Origin: Schaalia sp. JY-X169
GTDB taxonomy: Bacteria; Actinomycetota; Actinomycetes; Actinomycetales; Actinomycetaceae
NCBI RefSeq assembly: GCF_014069575.1
Contig: NZ_CP059675.1
Span: 1,612,001-1,676,000, forward strand
Length of the DNA stretch: 64,000 nucleotides
Direction of reading: 5' to 3'
Each line of letters begins with the position of its first letter. Position 1 is the first letter of the stretch. Position numbers and translations under genes: made by a program. Positions 54,495 to 62,558 of this stretch are shown piece after piece. The notes under the pieces were generated by a model. It had not been told where the DNA came from. It searched no databases and saw only the letters and a program-made list of their open reading frames with translations.

Positions 54495-54965
54495 ATGAAC
54501 ATCCTACCGGAATCCCAGCCGCATGACGCGAACGCGAACGTCTTGAACGCTGTCATCTCTCGCAACGCTGCCACACTTCTGCAATCATGCAGCGGCAACG
54601 TATGGGCCGATCTTGCAGAAGCACTGAGCACTGACGTGGCGGGCCTAGCTGATCTTGTCGCTGGCCGTGAGCGCTGGAGTATCGAAGACGTAGGTGCCTT
54701 CGCGGAGTTCTTCGAGATCACCGCCACGGAGCTCGCCGACGCAAACACCAAAGCGAACACTGTGCGCACGTACGCGCCGCTCACTGACTGCGCTCCTGAA
54801 CACCTGGGCCCGTACGCGGAGTACGGATACGGCGCACTCTGCCACGACGTGGAAATGACCGTGCGAGATGAACTGTTCAGCAGGTTCAACTTCATGCCGC
54901 CGGAGCTCTTGGCCCGCGTGATCCACGAGTACGCAGACCGCCACGCCGGGACTTGGGAGGACTAG
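54495..54965 (+). CDS. Hypothetical protein, possible helix-turn-helix
   Basis: Start taken at ATG 54495 (MNILPESQPHDANANVLNAV), 9 bases after aaagg, giving 156 residues; an upstream start at 54393 would overlap the excisionase gene. The first half resembles an XRE-like fold (NVWADLAEALSTDVAGLADL, WSIEDVGAFAEFFEITATEL). The second half is acidic with Tyr-rich PYAEYGYGALCHDVEMTV. Not assigned to a family. Confidence 0.6.
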   Translation: MNILPESQPHDANANVLNAVISRNAATLLQSCSGNVWADLAEALSTDVAGLADLVAGRERWSIEDVGAFAEFFEITATELADANTKANTVRTYAPLTDCAPEHLGPYAEYGYGALCHDVEMTVRDELFSRFNFMPPELLARVIHEYADRHAGTWED

Positions 54966-54968
54966 ACC

Positions 54969-55394
54969 ATGAGCCATTGGATGACAGTGCAGCAGATAGC
55001 AGTCCCACAGACTTTGGCGGTCCTTGCCCGCCCAGACGTGGAGCTCCGCGTTGATGAGCGGCCCGCCACTTACTTCTGTTGCGAGGAGACAGGCAACGGC
55101 CCCTACAAGGTGCTGGGCCGGATCGTGAAGGATCGCAGGCGCACGCGGATCTATGTCCACCAGAACGTGGCAACGAGCGAGCTAGCCTTCCTGACTACAG
55201 TCCTCCATAAGTTCGACCAGCGGGACTGGCGTGTTGCTAAGACTGTGGACTTTGACTGGTACAGCAACGGGGAGGAGTACAGGCGCACCCACGTTTGCCG
55301 CCCCCTCGACGAGGACGATCTATCAATGGAGGCGTTCGAGATGGTGAGCCTAGTGGCGCCGCAGCAGGACAGGGAGCAGGTGGCCCAGGTATGA
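54969..55394 (+). CDS. Hypothetical protein, 141 aa
   Basis: Not recognised. A soluble mixed alpha/beta protein (TYFCCEETGNGPYKVLGRIV, TRIYVHQNVATSELAFL, KTVDFDWYSNGEEYRRTH). It starts three bases after the previous stop and overlaps the next gene by four bases (ATGA), so it is a working member of the element's operon. Confidence 0.6.
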   Translation: MSHWMTVQQIAVPQTLAVLARPDVELRVDERPATYFCCEETGNGPYKVLGRIVKDRRRTRIYVHQNVATSELAFLTTVLHKFDQRDWRVAKTVDFDWYSNGEEYRRTHVCRPLDEDDLSMEAFEMVSLVAPQQDREQVAQV

Positions 55395-55633
55395 GCCGAC
55401 CAAAGGCCAAGCTGATCAAGTGCAGCAGGTGTAAGCGACGTATGCGCCGTGCCAGCAGCGACTGGCTTGTACAGGTCCAAGAGGATGACAACGCCATCGT
55501 TGGCTATACATGTCCTGATTGTGTAGATCCGAAAGAGCGAGCCCGTTCCACGGAATGGCCGCCTGTCATCGTACTCACCCGCAACTCGGGCCGCGGTGCA
55601 GAGAGGCACGGCGCTCTGGAGGTTCTCTACTAA
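55391..55633 (+). CDS. Small zinc-ribbon protein, 80 aa
   Basis: Begins MSRPKAKLIKCSRCKRRMRR and has a second pair CPDC in GYTCPDCVDP, together a four-Cys zinc ribbon. ATG overlaps the preceding stop by four bases, and its stop overlaps the primase gene start (TAATG). Possibly a nucleic-acid-binding accessory to replication; this is inference from position only. Confidence 0.65.
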   Translation: MSRPKAKLIKCSRCKRRMRRASSDWLVQVQEDDNAIVGYTCPDCVDPKERARSTEWPPVIVLTRNSGRGAERHGALEVLY

Positions 55634-57879
55634 TGACCACCAAAGACCACGCCGTAGCAGAGGGCAATCACGGCCGCCGCCTGCTGCCCGCCAAGGACCG
55701 CCGCAAAGATCCGCGTGCCGGGTTCATGTGGACCAAGGAAGCCACCAACAACCCCGAGACCATAGCGTCCTGGTTCAGTGACGGCGATATCAACTATGGC
55801 GTGGCCTGTGGCCTGTCTAACCTTGTCGTGATCGACGAGGACAATTTAGGAGAGCTCACCCGCTTCTGTGAGGATCGTGGCGAGTCCTTGCCGAAGACGC
55901 GCACCGTCCGAACACCCCACGGCCGCCACTTCTATTTTCAGCAGCCAAAGAAGCGCATCAAATGTCAGGCCCCCTTCAAGAAGGACGGCTACAAGATCGA
56001 CGTGCGCGGCGACGGCGGCTATGTCATCGGCCCCGGATCCATCAACACTGAAGGGCAAGAGTATGTGGACGAGGGAGGCGAAATCGCCCCGCTGCCGGGC
56101 TTCCTGGCGGAGTACCTGACCAGAGAACCAGAACTGGCGAAGGCCCCACCAGTGGAGCGCGCGCCTGTTCCCAATGCGTCCGATGATAGACCAGGCACCG
56201 ACTGGGCCAATCAAACGTCTTGGGAGAGCCTTCTAGCCGCCCACGGCTGGCACGTCCACGGCGACAGCGCCACAAGACCGGGCAAGGATCCCAGGGAGGG
56301 CGCTAGCGCCACTGTGCACGATGACGGCGGGCTCTATGTGTTTTCGACTGAAGCAGGACTACCCACAGAGCAGCCCCTGTCCAAGCTCTTTGTCTATGCC
56401 CACTACAACCACGGTGGCGACATGAGCGCAGCAGCCAGGCATCTAAGAACGCAGGGATACGGGCGCAGCAGTGCCGCCGACGAGTTCAACGTAATCATGG
56501 ATCTACCCGAGCAGCTTGCTAATGGCTCACAGGGCAAAGCAGACGCCGCGACCACCCCGGAGCAGGAACACCAGGCGAAAGTCCTCGCCCGCGCTGAACA
56601 ATTGCGCGTCGACCGGGAAGCCCGCGAACACCTAGACGGAGAAAAAACCGCCGGGCTCGAGATCCCCCAGCTAATCCGACTCGACCACTTCCTAGCCCAG
56701 CCGGACGAGACAACACCCTGGAGGGTGGAACACGTGTGGCCCGAAGGTGGCCGCATCGTCCTATCCGCCCAACAGAAGACCGGGAAGACCACCACAGTGG
56801 GCAACACCATCAGGGCTCTGGTCGACGGTGTGCCCCTCTTTGGGGAGTTCTTCACCAGGCAAGCCGACCGCGTCGCACTCTTAGATCTGGAGCTCTCACC
56901 ACTCACGCTACGCCGCTGGCTCAGGGACCAGAACATCGAGAACGCCGACAGGCTCGACATCCTCGCGTTGCGTGGAGTGGCATCCCAGTTCGACATTCTG
57001 AACCCCTCAGTGCGCACCGCCTGGGCTAAGCACATAGGCGGTGCAGATGTCCTTGTCTTCGACTGTCTACGCCCAGCACTCGACGCCCTCGCGCTCGATG
57101 AAAACAAGGATGCTGGCCGATTCCTCGAAGCCCTCGACGAGCTCGCACTCGAAGCCGGGATAACCAACGTTCTCTTAGTGCACCACATGGGCCACACAGG
57201 GGAACGATCGAGAGGCGACAGCCGGATCCTCGACTGGCCGGATGCTTCATGGAGGCTCTTGAAAGACCAGGAAAACGAGAATGACTCAGCCGCCCAAGGT
57301 AACAGATTCTTCACCGCTCACGGCCGCGACGTAGACGTCCCAAAGAGGTTGCTGGACTACGATCCGATCTCTCGCCACCTCACTATCGGACAGACCCGGA
57401 CAGCCGCAAAAACAGGTGCCGCACTCGATGCCGTTCTGGAGTATTTGGGATCCAGTTTGCCGACCGCCAAGACAGCACTAGTGCGGCACCTTGCCGAAAC
57501 TACAGAGCACAGTCGGCAAGCATTGCGAGACGCTATAAGTTCGGGGCTCGGACAGTATCTAATCATCTCTGAACTGGGGGATCGTGGCGCTAAGATCCTG
57601 TCAATCTCGGAAGGCGGCAGGAACAGACTAGGCAGTTTGCCGCAGGTTGCCGACAGCTTGCCAAACTCGGACCCTTCAGCTTGCCAGATTGCCGCCCCCT
57701 ATAAGGGGCGGCAAGGCGGCAAGGTCACTCGAGACGGTAAAGAAAAGGGATCTTCAGAGCCTCTAAATCGTCGCTGCAATCCATGCGGAGAGGTCTATGG
57801 ACCCCTCGCCTACAACTGCCCCAAATGTGGAGAACCAACCACCGACCCTGAAGGCCGCAGCGGGGACGAGTTCCTATGA
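55633..57879 (+). CDS. Bifunctional primase-polymerase with AAA/RecA-type ATPase (replication protein)
   Basis: 748 residues. The N-terminal archaeo-eukaryotic primase (Prim-Pol) domain shows the catalytic DxD in NLVVIDEDN (residues 68-70), the His motif RTPHGRHFYF (96-99) and Asp in KIDVRGDGGYVIGPGS (123). The central ATPase has Walker A AQQKTGKTTTV near 380, Walker B VLVFDCLRP near 472 and LLVHHMGH. A four-Cys zinc ribbon (CNPCG and CPKCG) closes the protein. This is the layout of helicase-primases of phages, satellites and integrative plasmids, implying autonomous replication after excision. Start ATG 55633 shares a base with the previous stop. The region before the zinc ribbon is low-complexity protein but repeat-rich DNA. 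Confidence 0.9.
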   Translation: MTTKDHAVAEGNHGRRLLPAKDRRKDPRAGFMWTKEATNNPETIASWFSDGDINYGVACGLSNLVVIDEDNLGELTRFCEDRGESLPKTRTVRTPHGRHFYFQQPKKRIKCQAPFKKDGYKIDVRGDGGYVIGPGSINTEGQEYVDEGGEIAPLPGFLAEYLTREPELAKAPPVERAPVPNASDDRPGTDWANQTSWESLLAAHGWHVHGDSATRPGKDPREGASATVHDDGGLYVFSTEAGLPTEQPLSKLFVYAHYNHGGDMSAAARHLRTQGYGRSSAADEFNVIMDLPEQLANGSQGKADAATTPEQEHQAKVLARAEQLRVDREAREHLDGEKTAGLEIPQLIRLDHFLAQPDETTPWRVEHVWPEGGRIVLSAQQKTGKTTTVGNTIRALVDGVPLFGEFFTRQADRVALLDLELSPLTLRRWLRDQNIENADRLDILALRGVASQFDILNPSVRTAWAKHIGGADVLVFDCLRPALDALALDENKDAGRFLEALDELALEAGITNVLLVHHMGHTGERSRGDSRILDWPDASWRLLKDQENENDSAAQGNRFFTAHGRDVDVPKRLLDYDPISRHLTIGQTRTAAKTGAALDAVLEYLGSSLPTAKTALVRHLAETTEHSRQALRDAISSGLGQYLIISELGDRGAKILSISEGGRNRLGSLPQVADSLPNSDPSACQIAAPYKGRQGGKVTRDGKEKGSSEPLNRRCNPCGEVYGPLAYNCPKCGEPTTDPEGRSGDEFL
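57456..57724. repeat. Iteron-like TTGCC cluster with palindrome (origin candidate)
   Basis: About ten copies of an NTTGCCR-type word on either strand lie in 270 bases: near 57456, 57490, 57512 (reverse), 57636, 57646, 57656, 57679, 57688, and two reverse GGCGGCAAG after 57708. At 57689-57714, TTGCCGCCCC and GGGGCGGCAA form a perfect 10-bp inverted repeat around CTATAA. Repeated sites plus an AT-centred palindrome at the 3' end of a rep gene suggest a replication origin. Confidence 0.5.
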
Positions 57880-58202
57880 GCGGGAGAGCCAGCGGGTCCA
57901 AGCAAGCCGCCGACCTCGCCCGCGCCGAAGCACATGCTCAGCTACTCGAGCACCTGGCATGGCTCGAAGAAGACGGCCGCCAAATACCGTGCCGCGGTCC
58001 ACGCAAAGACCTATGGATCTCTGACCACCCCGCCAGCCACCGGCAAGCCTCTAAAGCTTGCCAAGCCTGTCCAGCTCTCGCACATTGCGCCGCTTATGCC
58101 AGTGAGCATGAGACCCACCGGGCGGGCACCTGGGCCGGACTCAAAGGGAAAACCGAACGACCGCCGACAAAGACACCAGCACCGAGGAGGAACGCCGCAT
58201 GA
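57876..58202 (+). CDS. WhiB-like iron-sulfur transcription factor
   Basis: 108 residues with the four-Cys pattern of the WhiB family: a first Cys in IPCRGPRK, then ACQACPALAHC (CxxCx5C), followed by the GTWAGL turn in place of the usual G(V/I)WGG. A basic C-terminal tail (KTPAPRRNAA) follows. Phage-borne WhiB proteins can act as dominant regulators of host cell division. Overlaps the primase gene and the next small frame by four bases each. Confidence 0.82.
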   Translation: MSGRASGSKQAADLARAEAHAQLLEHLAWLEEDGRQIPCRGPRKDLWISDHPASHRQASKACQACPALAHCAAYASEHETHRAGTWAGLKGKTERPPTKTPAPRRNAA

Positions 58203-58285
58203 CCACCATCAGCGGAGTGCGTACACGAACGTGCTCGATCCCTAAAAACGCGCGCGCGAGGCGCCGCAGTGAGGTGAGCTCATGA
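58199..58285 (+). CDS. 28-aa basic peptide, coupled at both ends
   Basis: ATG 58199 lies in an ATGA overlap with the WhiB-like stop, and its TGA lies in an ATGA overlap with the next gene. The peptide is MTTISGVRTRTCSIPKNARA followed by eight more residues, basic towards the end. Exact bridging between two coupled genes supports translation; it may be a coupling device rather than a functional peptide. Confidence 0.5.
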   Translation: MTTISGVRTRTCSIPKNARARRRSEVSS

Positions 58286-58710
58286 GTCAGTCCCCGACAA
58301 TCAGGAAGGCTCTTGCTGCCTGGTCGGAGTACCAACGACTACTTCAGAGCATCATTATTCCCAGTGGCACGCCCAAGGAAACCGTGGAAGCAGGGCGGGA
58401 GACACGCGAACAGGCTCACGACCAGATTGCCAGGCTCTTATGGAAGCAGCGACGGCAACGTTGGCCGGAGCCTCAAAGTGAACGCTGGGATATGCGAGCA
58501 GTCAAACGGCTTTGGCGTGACATTTGTTGGGCCGGGTATCCGAGCCCGCAGACGCTCAACGTTCTGATGAAGCGGGACTTCGATTTGTACGCAGAGGTGC
58601 AGCGGGCAACCATGACCATGCAACGCGGCAGACGCTCCAAGGCCCTGTTTGAGGATCCAGCGAAGAAGGCCCGCCTACTGGCCGCTGAAGCCGGGGAGGT
58701 AGACCAGTGA
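58282..58710 (+). CDS. Hypothetical protein, 142 aa
   Basis: Not recognised. Strongly helical, with many Arg and Trp residues (RKALAAWSEYQRLLQSII, ARLLWKQRRQRWPEPQSERW, LWRDICWAGYPSPQTLNVL). No membrane segment or zinc motif. Overlaps both neighbours by four bases. Confidence 0.6.
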   Translation: MSQSPTIRKALAAWSEYQRLLQSIIIPSGTPKETVEAGRETREQAHDQIARLLWKQRRQRWPEPQSERWDMRAVKRLWRDICWAGYPSPQTLNVLMKRDFDLYAEVQRATMTMQRGRRSKALFEDPAKKARLLAAEAGEVDQ

Positions 58711-58913
58711 CCCCGCTCCACTGTGCACGTGCCGACTGCACGAACTCGAGCACCCCAGAAGACCAGGCCGCCTGGATCATCGACCAGGTGAACCAACACA
58801 TCTGCCCGGACTGCCGGCCGATCCTAGCCCGCCAGAAGGAATTGCCCCGAAAATCGGCGGAGGCTTACCGGCAAAGCAAACACCCGCTACTACGCCGGAG
58901 TCGGCAAGCATGA
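58707..58913 (+). CDS. Small Cys-containing protein, 68 aa
   Basis: GTG start in a GTGA overlap. Two Cys pairs (LHCARADC and ICPDC) could bind zinc. The C-terminus is basic (RQSKHPLLRRSRQA). Not assigned to a family; possible small DNA-binding or regulatory protein. Overlaps the HD gene by four bases. Confidence 0.55.
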   Translation: MTPLHCARADCTNSSTPEDQAAWIIDQVNQHICPDCRPILARQKELPRKSAEAYRQSKHPLLRRSRQA

Positions 58914-59992
58914 GCGCGATTGAGCAACTCATCACTCACTGGGCGCGCGTACTCCAGGAAGCAGATCCCTGGAGAGCCGGGGAAAGCACACAGCATGGGG
59001 CCGACCATGCTGTGAACGTCCTGATACTGGCACTTAAGCTAGCCGAAGCGCTGGCAATTGAAGAGAGCGAACTTGAGACAATCGCGCAGGCAGCGGTGTT
59101 CCACGACATCGGATTGCAGGGGCAAGCCGTCGCCATTAGACACGGAGCCCTGGGCGCCACCCGATACCAAGAGTTCTGCGCACAAGGATTCGTAACCCCC
59201 TACAATGCCAAAGCAGCCCAGATCATCCGCTACCACTCCATCGATGATGCCGAAGGAATCCGCGCCATACGTGCTAACGGCGGTACTGACGCGGATGTCC
59301 GCAACTACTTGATCGTCAAAGATGCCAATAGTCTGGATCGTCTTAGGTTTGGCGATCACCGCCTCGACGTTAGCTATCTGAGGCATCAAGAAGCGCATGC
59401 ACTGGTACCTTTTGCCCGGATACTCAACAGAGATCTAAAGGCAGCTCGAGCGCGCCAAGTTCTCGAGACCATAGCCACGGCGAACGATTACATCGCGTCC
59501 GGCCAGCGGATCCAATGGGCGCCACTGGCCGCACAGACGCCCCGCTACCACTGGCCTGTACTTTTCGCTGAGATCCATGAACATCTATCGATCAAAGACC
59601 GCCGATTAGGGCTTGCCGAAGCTTATCCAGTTCGCAGTATCCAAAGGCCGCCAGAGTTCTGGATCCCGATATTTCGGTCAGTGGGACGTTTCGTAGTGAA
59701 GGAGGACCGGACCATCGTCCCGATGGAAGATAACCGAACAGCTCGCCGCGGCCAAAAGAAAAGCATCCTCTACCGCGGTGCGAGAGACAGCGAGCGGTCG
59801 GGACTCTCTTGGACACCGCGCCTAATTGTTGCCACTCAGTACGCGACCCACTGGAGGGTTGGGGCCAGTCTTTGGGAGACGCGAGCTCCGCAGTCCGCAA
59901 TCCTCGCATTCTTCAAAAACTCCGCTGAAGCTGTCCTAGACCCAACAGGCCTACAGATCAACCAGCGCCCCATAAGCAAAGCCCCTCGATAA
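58910..59992 (+). CDS. HD-domain hydrolase with C-terminal ADP-ribosyltransferase-like domain
   Basis: 360 residues. Residues about 1-200 form an HD phosphohydrolase: conserved His near 29-33 (QHGADHAVNVL), HD at 65-66 (AVFHDIG), a further His in IIRYHSIDD and Asp in VKDANSLDRLRF. HD proteins of this type hydrolyse nucleotides or cyclic nucleotides. Residues about 245-350 have a pattern like ADP-ribosyltransferases of the R-S-E class: LYRG (Arg289), GLSWT (Ser300), a hydrophobic strand APQSAILAFF and SAEAVLDP (Glu340). The second domain is a tentative call from pattern alone. Last of the coupled genes in the element; a defence or helper-interference role is possible but unproven. Confidence 0.6.
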   Translation: MSAIEQLITHWARVLQEADPWRAGESTQHGADHAVNVLILALKLAEALAIEESELETIAQAAVFHDIGLQGQAVAIRHGALGATRYQEFCAQGFVTPYNAKAAQIIRYHSIDDAEGIRAIRANGGTDADVRNYLIVKDANSLDRLRFGDHRLDVSYLRHQEAHALVPFARILNRDLKAARARQVLETIATANDYIASGQRIQWAPLAAQTPRYHWPVLFAEIHEHLSIKDRRLGLAEAYPVRSIQRPPEFWIPIFRSVGRFVVKEDRTIVPMEDNRTARRGQKKSILYRGARDSERSGLSWTPRLIVATQYATHWRVGASLWETRAPQSAILAFFKNSAEAVLDPTGLQINQRPISKAPR

Positions 59993-60020
59993 ACAACCAA
60001 CCACAGGAGAAGAAACCATC

Positions 60021-60323
60021 ATGACAATCATCAGCAACACCATCAACAACGTAGCCGAGTACATCGACCTGCTCGAGCGTGCCCGCAACAGCGACGCTCA
60101 GCACTACGCAGTCACAAAAGCCCAGCTATCCATCAGAGACCACGCAGCAGCCCCAGAGGGCGACAAGGCGGCCCTGGAGGTAATCAATGCCATGTGGGTG
60201 GACTTCGTGACCGTAGCGGCCCGTCCAGAGGCCACAGGCACCCTCACCCCAGGGAGGCACGCCAAGATCCGTGCAGTAAGCCCCGAGCTCGCCACAGCGG
60301 TGCAGTCCCGGGTCCGGAAGTAA
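60021..60323 (+). CDS. Hypothetical protein, 100 aa
   Basis: Not recognised. Begins MTIISNTINNVAEYIDLLER and is mostly helical. Good aggag upstream. Its opening is similar to that of the next gene (MTITAPTAISSTLRDLETYK), and both share a caggagaa-type leader, suggesting a related pair or shared translation signal. Confidence 0.6.
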   Translation: MTIISNTINNVAEYIDLLERARNSDAQHYAVTKAQLSIRDHAAAPEGDKAALEVINAMWVDFVTVAARPEATGTLTPGRHAKIRAVSPELATAVQSRVRK

Positions 60324-60349
60324 CCAACCAATCAGGAGAAAGAAGCACT

Positions 60350-61105
60350 ATGACTATCACAGCACCAACAGCGATCAGCTCGACACTTCGAGACCTCGAG
60401 ACATACAAGGCGCTCACAGAGAAAGCCCAGGCCGCCAGAGTCGACCCGAATGCTTCAGCAGAGTATCGGGAATCCCAGTACGCGAAGTACCGCGACCAGG
60501 CTCGAGCACTCGCCAGCGAGAACTCAGAGACCAGCCACTACCTCTCGACTACCCAGACCCGTTACGATCGTGAGCGCGCCAAGATTGACGGGATCCTGCA
60601 AGCCGACCCCGCGCGCGTGCAAATGGCCTGGGCCGCTATGCAACCGCTCAAAGACACCGGCATGACCTACACCCAGCTCGCAGCCGCAGCAACCACACCA
60701 GAAGCCCTGGGAGCCTTGCAGGTGTTCGCACCGCCAGCAATCCAAGCGCGGTTGAAAGCTCTGGAGAGCGGGCATCTAGGCATCCCGGACAGGGACGCAG
60801 AGACAGCGATCCTGAACGAAGAGCTAAGCAAACTCACCGCCGCGATTGACAGAGCAGCGGGCAACGTCGGCATTGACAACGCGGGGATCTTCGCAGCAAC
60901 CCAGGAGCTCTCAGAGGCCAAAGCAACCAACGCGCTGTGGAAGTCCCTAGCGGATCTTGGGGCAGTCACTATCGCCGTCACAGTGCAAGCAACTCAGGTC
61001 AGTGACGAGCTCGCCCAGGCTATTGTCGACGTCGCCAAGCATGGCACCGGCATGGATCACGCAGTAGCGGCTCACTACGCCCGCCAAGAAGCCGCACTAG
61101 AGTAA
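60350..61105 (+). CDS. Hypothetical helical protein, 251 aa
   Basis: Start at ATG 60350 with aggaga upstream. Ala-rich and helical throughout, with likely coiled-coil segments (LETYKALTEKAQAARV, ILNEELSKLTAAIDRAAGN). Reminiscent of structural or scaffolding proteins in composition, but no motif supports that. Last plus-strand gene of the element, closed by a long hairpin. Confidence 0.6.
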   Translation: MTITAPTAISSTLRDLETYKALTEKAQAARVDPNASAEYRESQYAKYRDQARALASENSETSHYLSTTQTRYDRERAKIDGILQADPARVQMAWAAMQPLKDTGMTYTQLAAAATTPEALGALQVFAPPAIQARLKALESGHLGIPDRDAETAILNEELSKLTAAIDRAAGNVGIDNAGIFAATQELSEAKATNALWKSLADLGAVTIAVTVQATQVSDELAQAIVDVAKHGTGMDHAVAAHYARQEAALE

Positions 61106-61121
61106 ACATGACTGTTTCGTT

Positions 61122-61160
61122 GTTGTGCCCGCCTAGCCGCTCTGGTTAGGCGGGCACAAC
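61122..61160. terminator. Bidirectional hairpin terminator
   Basis: GTTGTGCCCGCCTA pairs perfectly with TAGGCGGGCACAAC over 14 bp, with further pairing in the 11-base loop. It lies between two convergent genes and has no T-tract. Confidence 0.88.
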
Positions 61161-61174
61161 TGTGATGAGACCAG

Positions 61175-61588
61175 TTACTTGAGCTTCACGAGGTGAGAAG
61201 CGAGCCAAGCAGAGTAGCCTTCTTCGGAGAGACTGTGATCGATAAGTGACAGTACCTGCCGTTCTGACTCGTCCGGACCAATGTTCTCGAGATCCCACTC
61301 GTAACCTTGGATGAAGAAAAGCCCCATCATCCAAGCTGTTCGTTTATTTCCCTGAGCAAAGGGATGAGAACCTGCTATGCCACTGGTGAGGACCGCCGCG
61401 CGGAGTGTCACAGAGCCATACAGCAGGTCTCCACCCCAAGTCTCTAAGGGGCGACCCACCGCTCCCAGCAGGAGCCCAGGTTCTCTGACGAAATGAGGTT
61501 CGCCGGTCAAGGAGCATAACTGCTGGTTGAATTCCGTTGCCGTTTGGGCAAGCTTGTCTGCACTGAAGCGAAACACCGATCGACTCAA
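61175..61588 (-). CDS. Fic/Doc-family toxin
   Basis: 137 residues with the Fic motif HPFAQGNKRTA at residues 75-85. Length and the short motif are closer to Doc (a kinase of EF-Tu) than to large AMP-transferring Fic proteins, though the F..GNKR form is shared. No inhibitory helix is visible, fitting control by the neighbouring antitoxin. ATG overlaps the Panacea gene by four bases. Confidence 0.82.
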   Translation of the reverse strand: MSRSVFRFSADKLAQTATEFNQQLCSLTGEPHFVREPGLLLGAVGRPLETWGGDLLYGSVTLRAAVLTSGIAGSHPFAQGNKRTAWMMGLFFIQGYEWDLENIGPDESERQVLSLIDHSLSEEGYSAWLASHLVKLK

Positions 61589-62169
61589 GCCCCTAGACGC
61601 TCGAGAAGATCACTCCATTTCGCGGACTCGCGTCGGAAAAAATCAGCACCAGGCTCTCGTTTTGGAGCCACTACTGAAGCCTTGATCCGGATAGCTTCAG
61701 CTGAAGGAACCGACAAGAAGTAACGCATCATGCTTTGCAAAGACATCTCTCTCGAGCAGTGAGCCCCGACGGCCAAATCCCCGCGTGCCTCAAGCCACGG
61801 CGATTCCAAATGAGTTGCGTCTGCCAACTCCTTGCCGCCTTTTCGGCGGAAGCGGTCGACGACGGTAGTGATGATTTCGACGTCTTGATCGCTCAGTACA
61901 CCTGTTTTTGCGTTAGAAATCTTCCGGTTCCCGCAGTACTTCATATCCTCGCGCACAGCCGGATACACCGGGCCATCTTTGTATGCTTGTGGTGAGGACT
62001 CAATCATGGGATCGCCGGTCAGCGCCAGCGACCATCCCTGCACGTAGTAGAGCAGCTTCTGCATCTTCATAATTTGAGCAGAGGGGTCTAGCTCCTGGAT
62101 CAGTCGCGCAGCAGCGAAGAGCTTGGATTCGTTCTGAGCCCCATTTTGGGTGTTCTGAGTGACAGTCAT
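61585..62169 (-). CDS. Panacea-domain (DUF4065) antitoxin
   Basis: 194 residues from ATG 62169 (MTVTQNTQNGAQNESKLFAA), four bases after aaggagg. The Panacea/SocA-like signature is MQKLLYYVQGWSLALTGDPM, then AYKDGPVYPAVREDMKYCG. Panacea proteins neutralise many unrelated toxins, including Fic types. The C-terminal half (from about residue 95) is variable and may contact the toxin. Likely co-expressed with the Fic gene as an addiction or defence module. Confidence 0.78.
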   Translation of the reverse strand: MTVTQNTQNGAQNESKLFAAARLIQELDPSAQIMKMQKLLYYVQGWSLALTGDPMIESSPQAYKDGPVYPAVREDMKYCGNRKISNAKTGVLSDQDVEIITTVVDRFRRKGGKELADATHLESPWLEARGDLAVGAHCSREMSLQSMMRYFLSVPSAEAIRIKASVVAPKREPGADFFRRESAKWSDLLERLGA

Positions 62170-62558
62170 TGCGCCTCCTTTTGCTCTCGTTGACAGCAGT
62201 CTACGCATGGGTACCGGCTAGTACTAGGACATTTCGGCCTTCGTCGCTAGTCCGCAATGTTGCGCAGTGCTTTGCTCTGTTGCGCGTTGACTCCCACCAG
62301 CGCGTTTGTGGAAATAATCGGCGACAGCCTTGCGTCCGTAGTGACACGACACTCACTGCTTGTCTTGTCCACCCTGTTTCTTCTAGTTTCGCCTACTTCT
62401 TGGTCGCACCTTCCACACGCTTTCCACACGCTTTCAATGGTAAAGCGTGGCGAACCGTGCCTATCGTCGGATATAGCGACCGTGCCGTTATCCCTGGTAA
62501 ACGTTGTTTATGCCTAACTGTGCTTCCACACGCTTATGGTTGAAATCGAGTCGATCTG
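62170..62558. other. Non-coding end of the element with arm-type repeats
   Basis: About 390 bases without a gene. It holds the Panacea promoter (with CTAGTACTAG at 62218-62227) and, at 62411-62432, two direct TTCCACACGCT units plus a third at 62524-62534. These match the pair beside attL. Nothing else recognised. Confidence 0.65.
62218..62227. promoter_or_regulatory. Palindrome before the Panacea-Fic genes
   Basis: CTAGTACTAG, a perfect 10-bp palindrome 49 bases upstream of the antitoxin start. Its core TAGTACTA recurs in the excisionase promoter (54175-54182). Possible shared operator. Confidence 0.4.
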
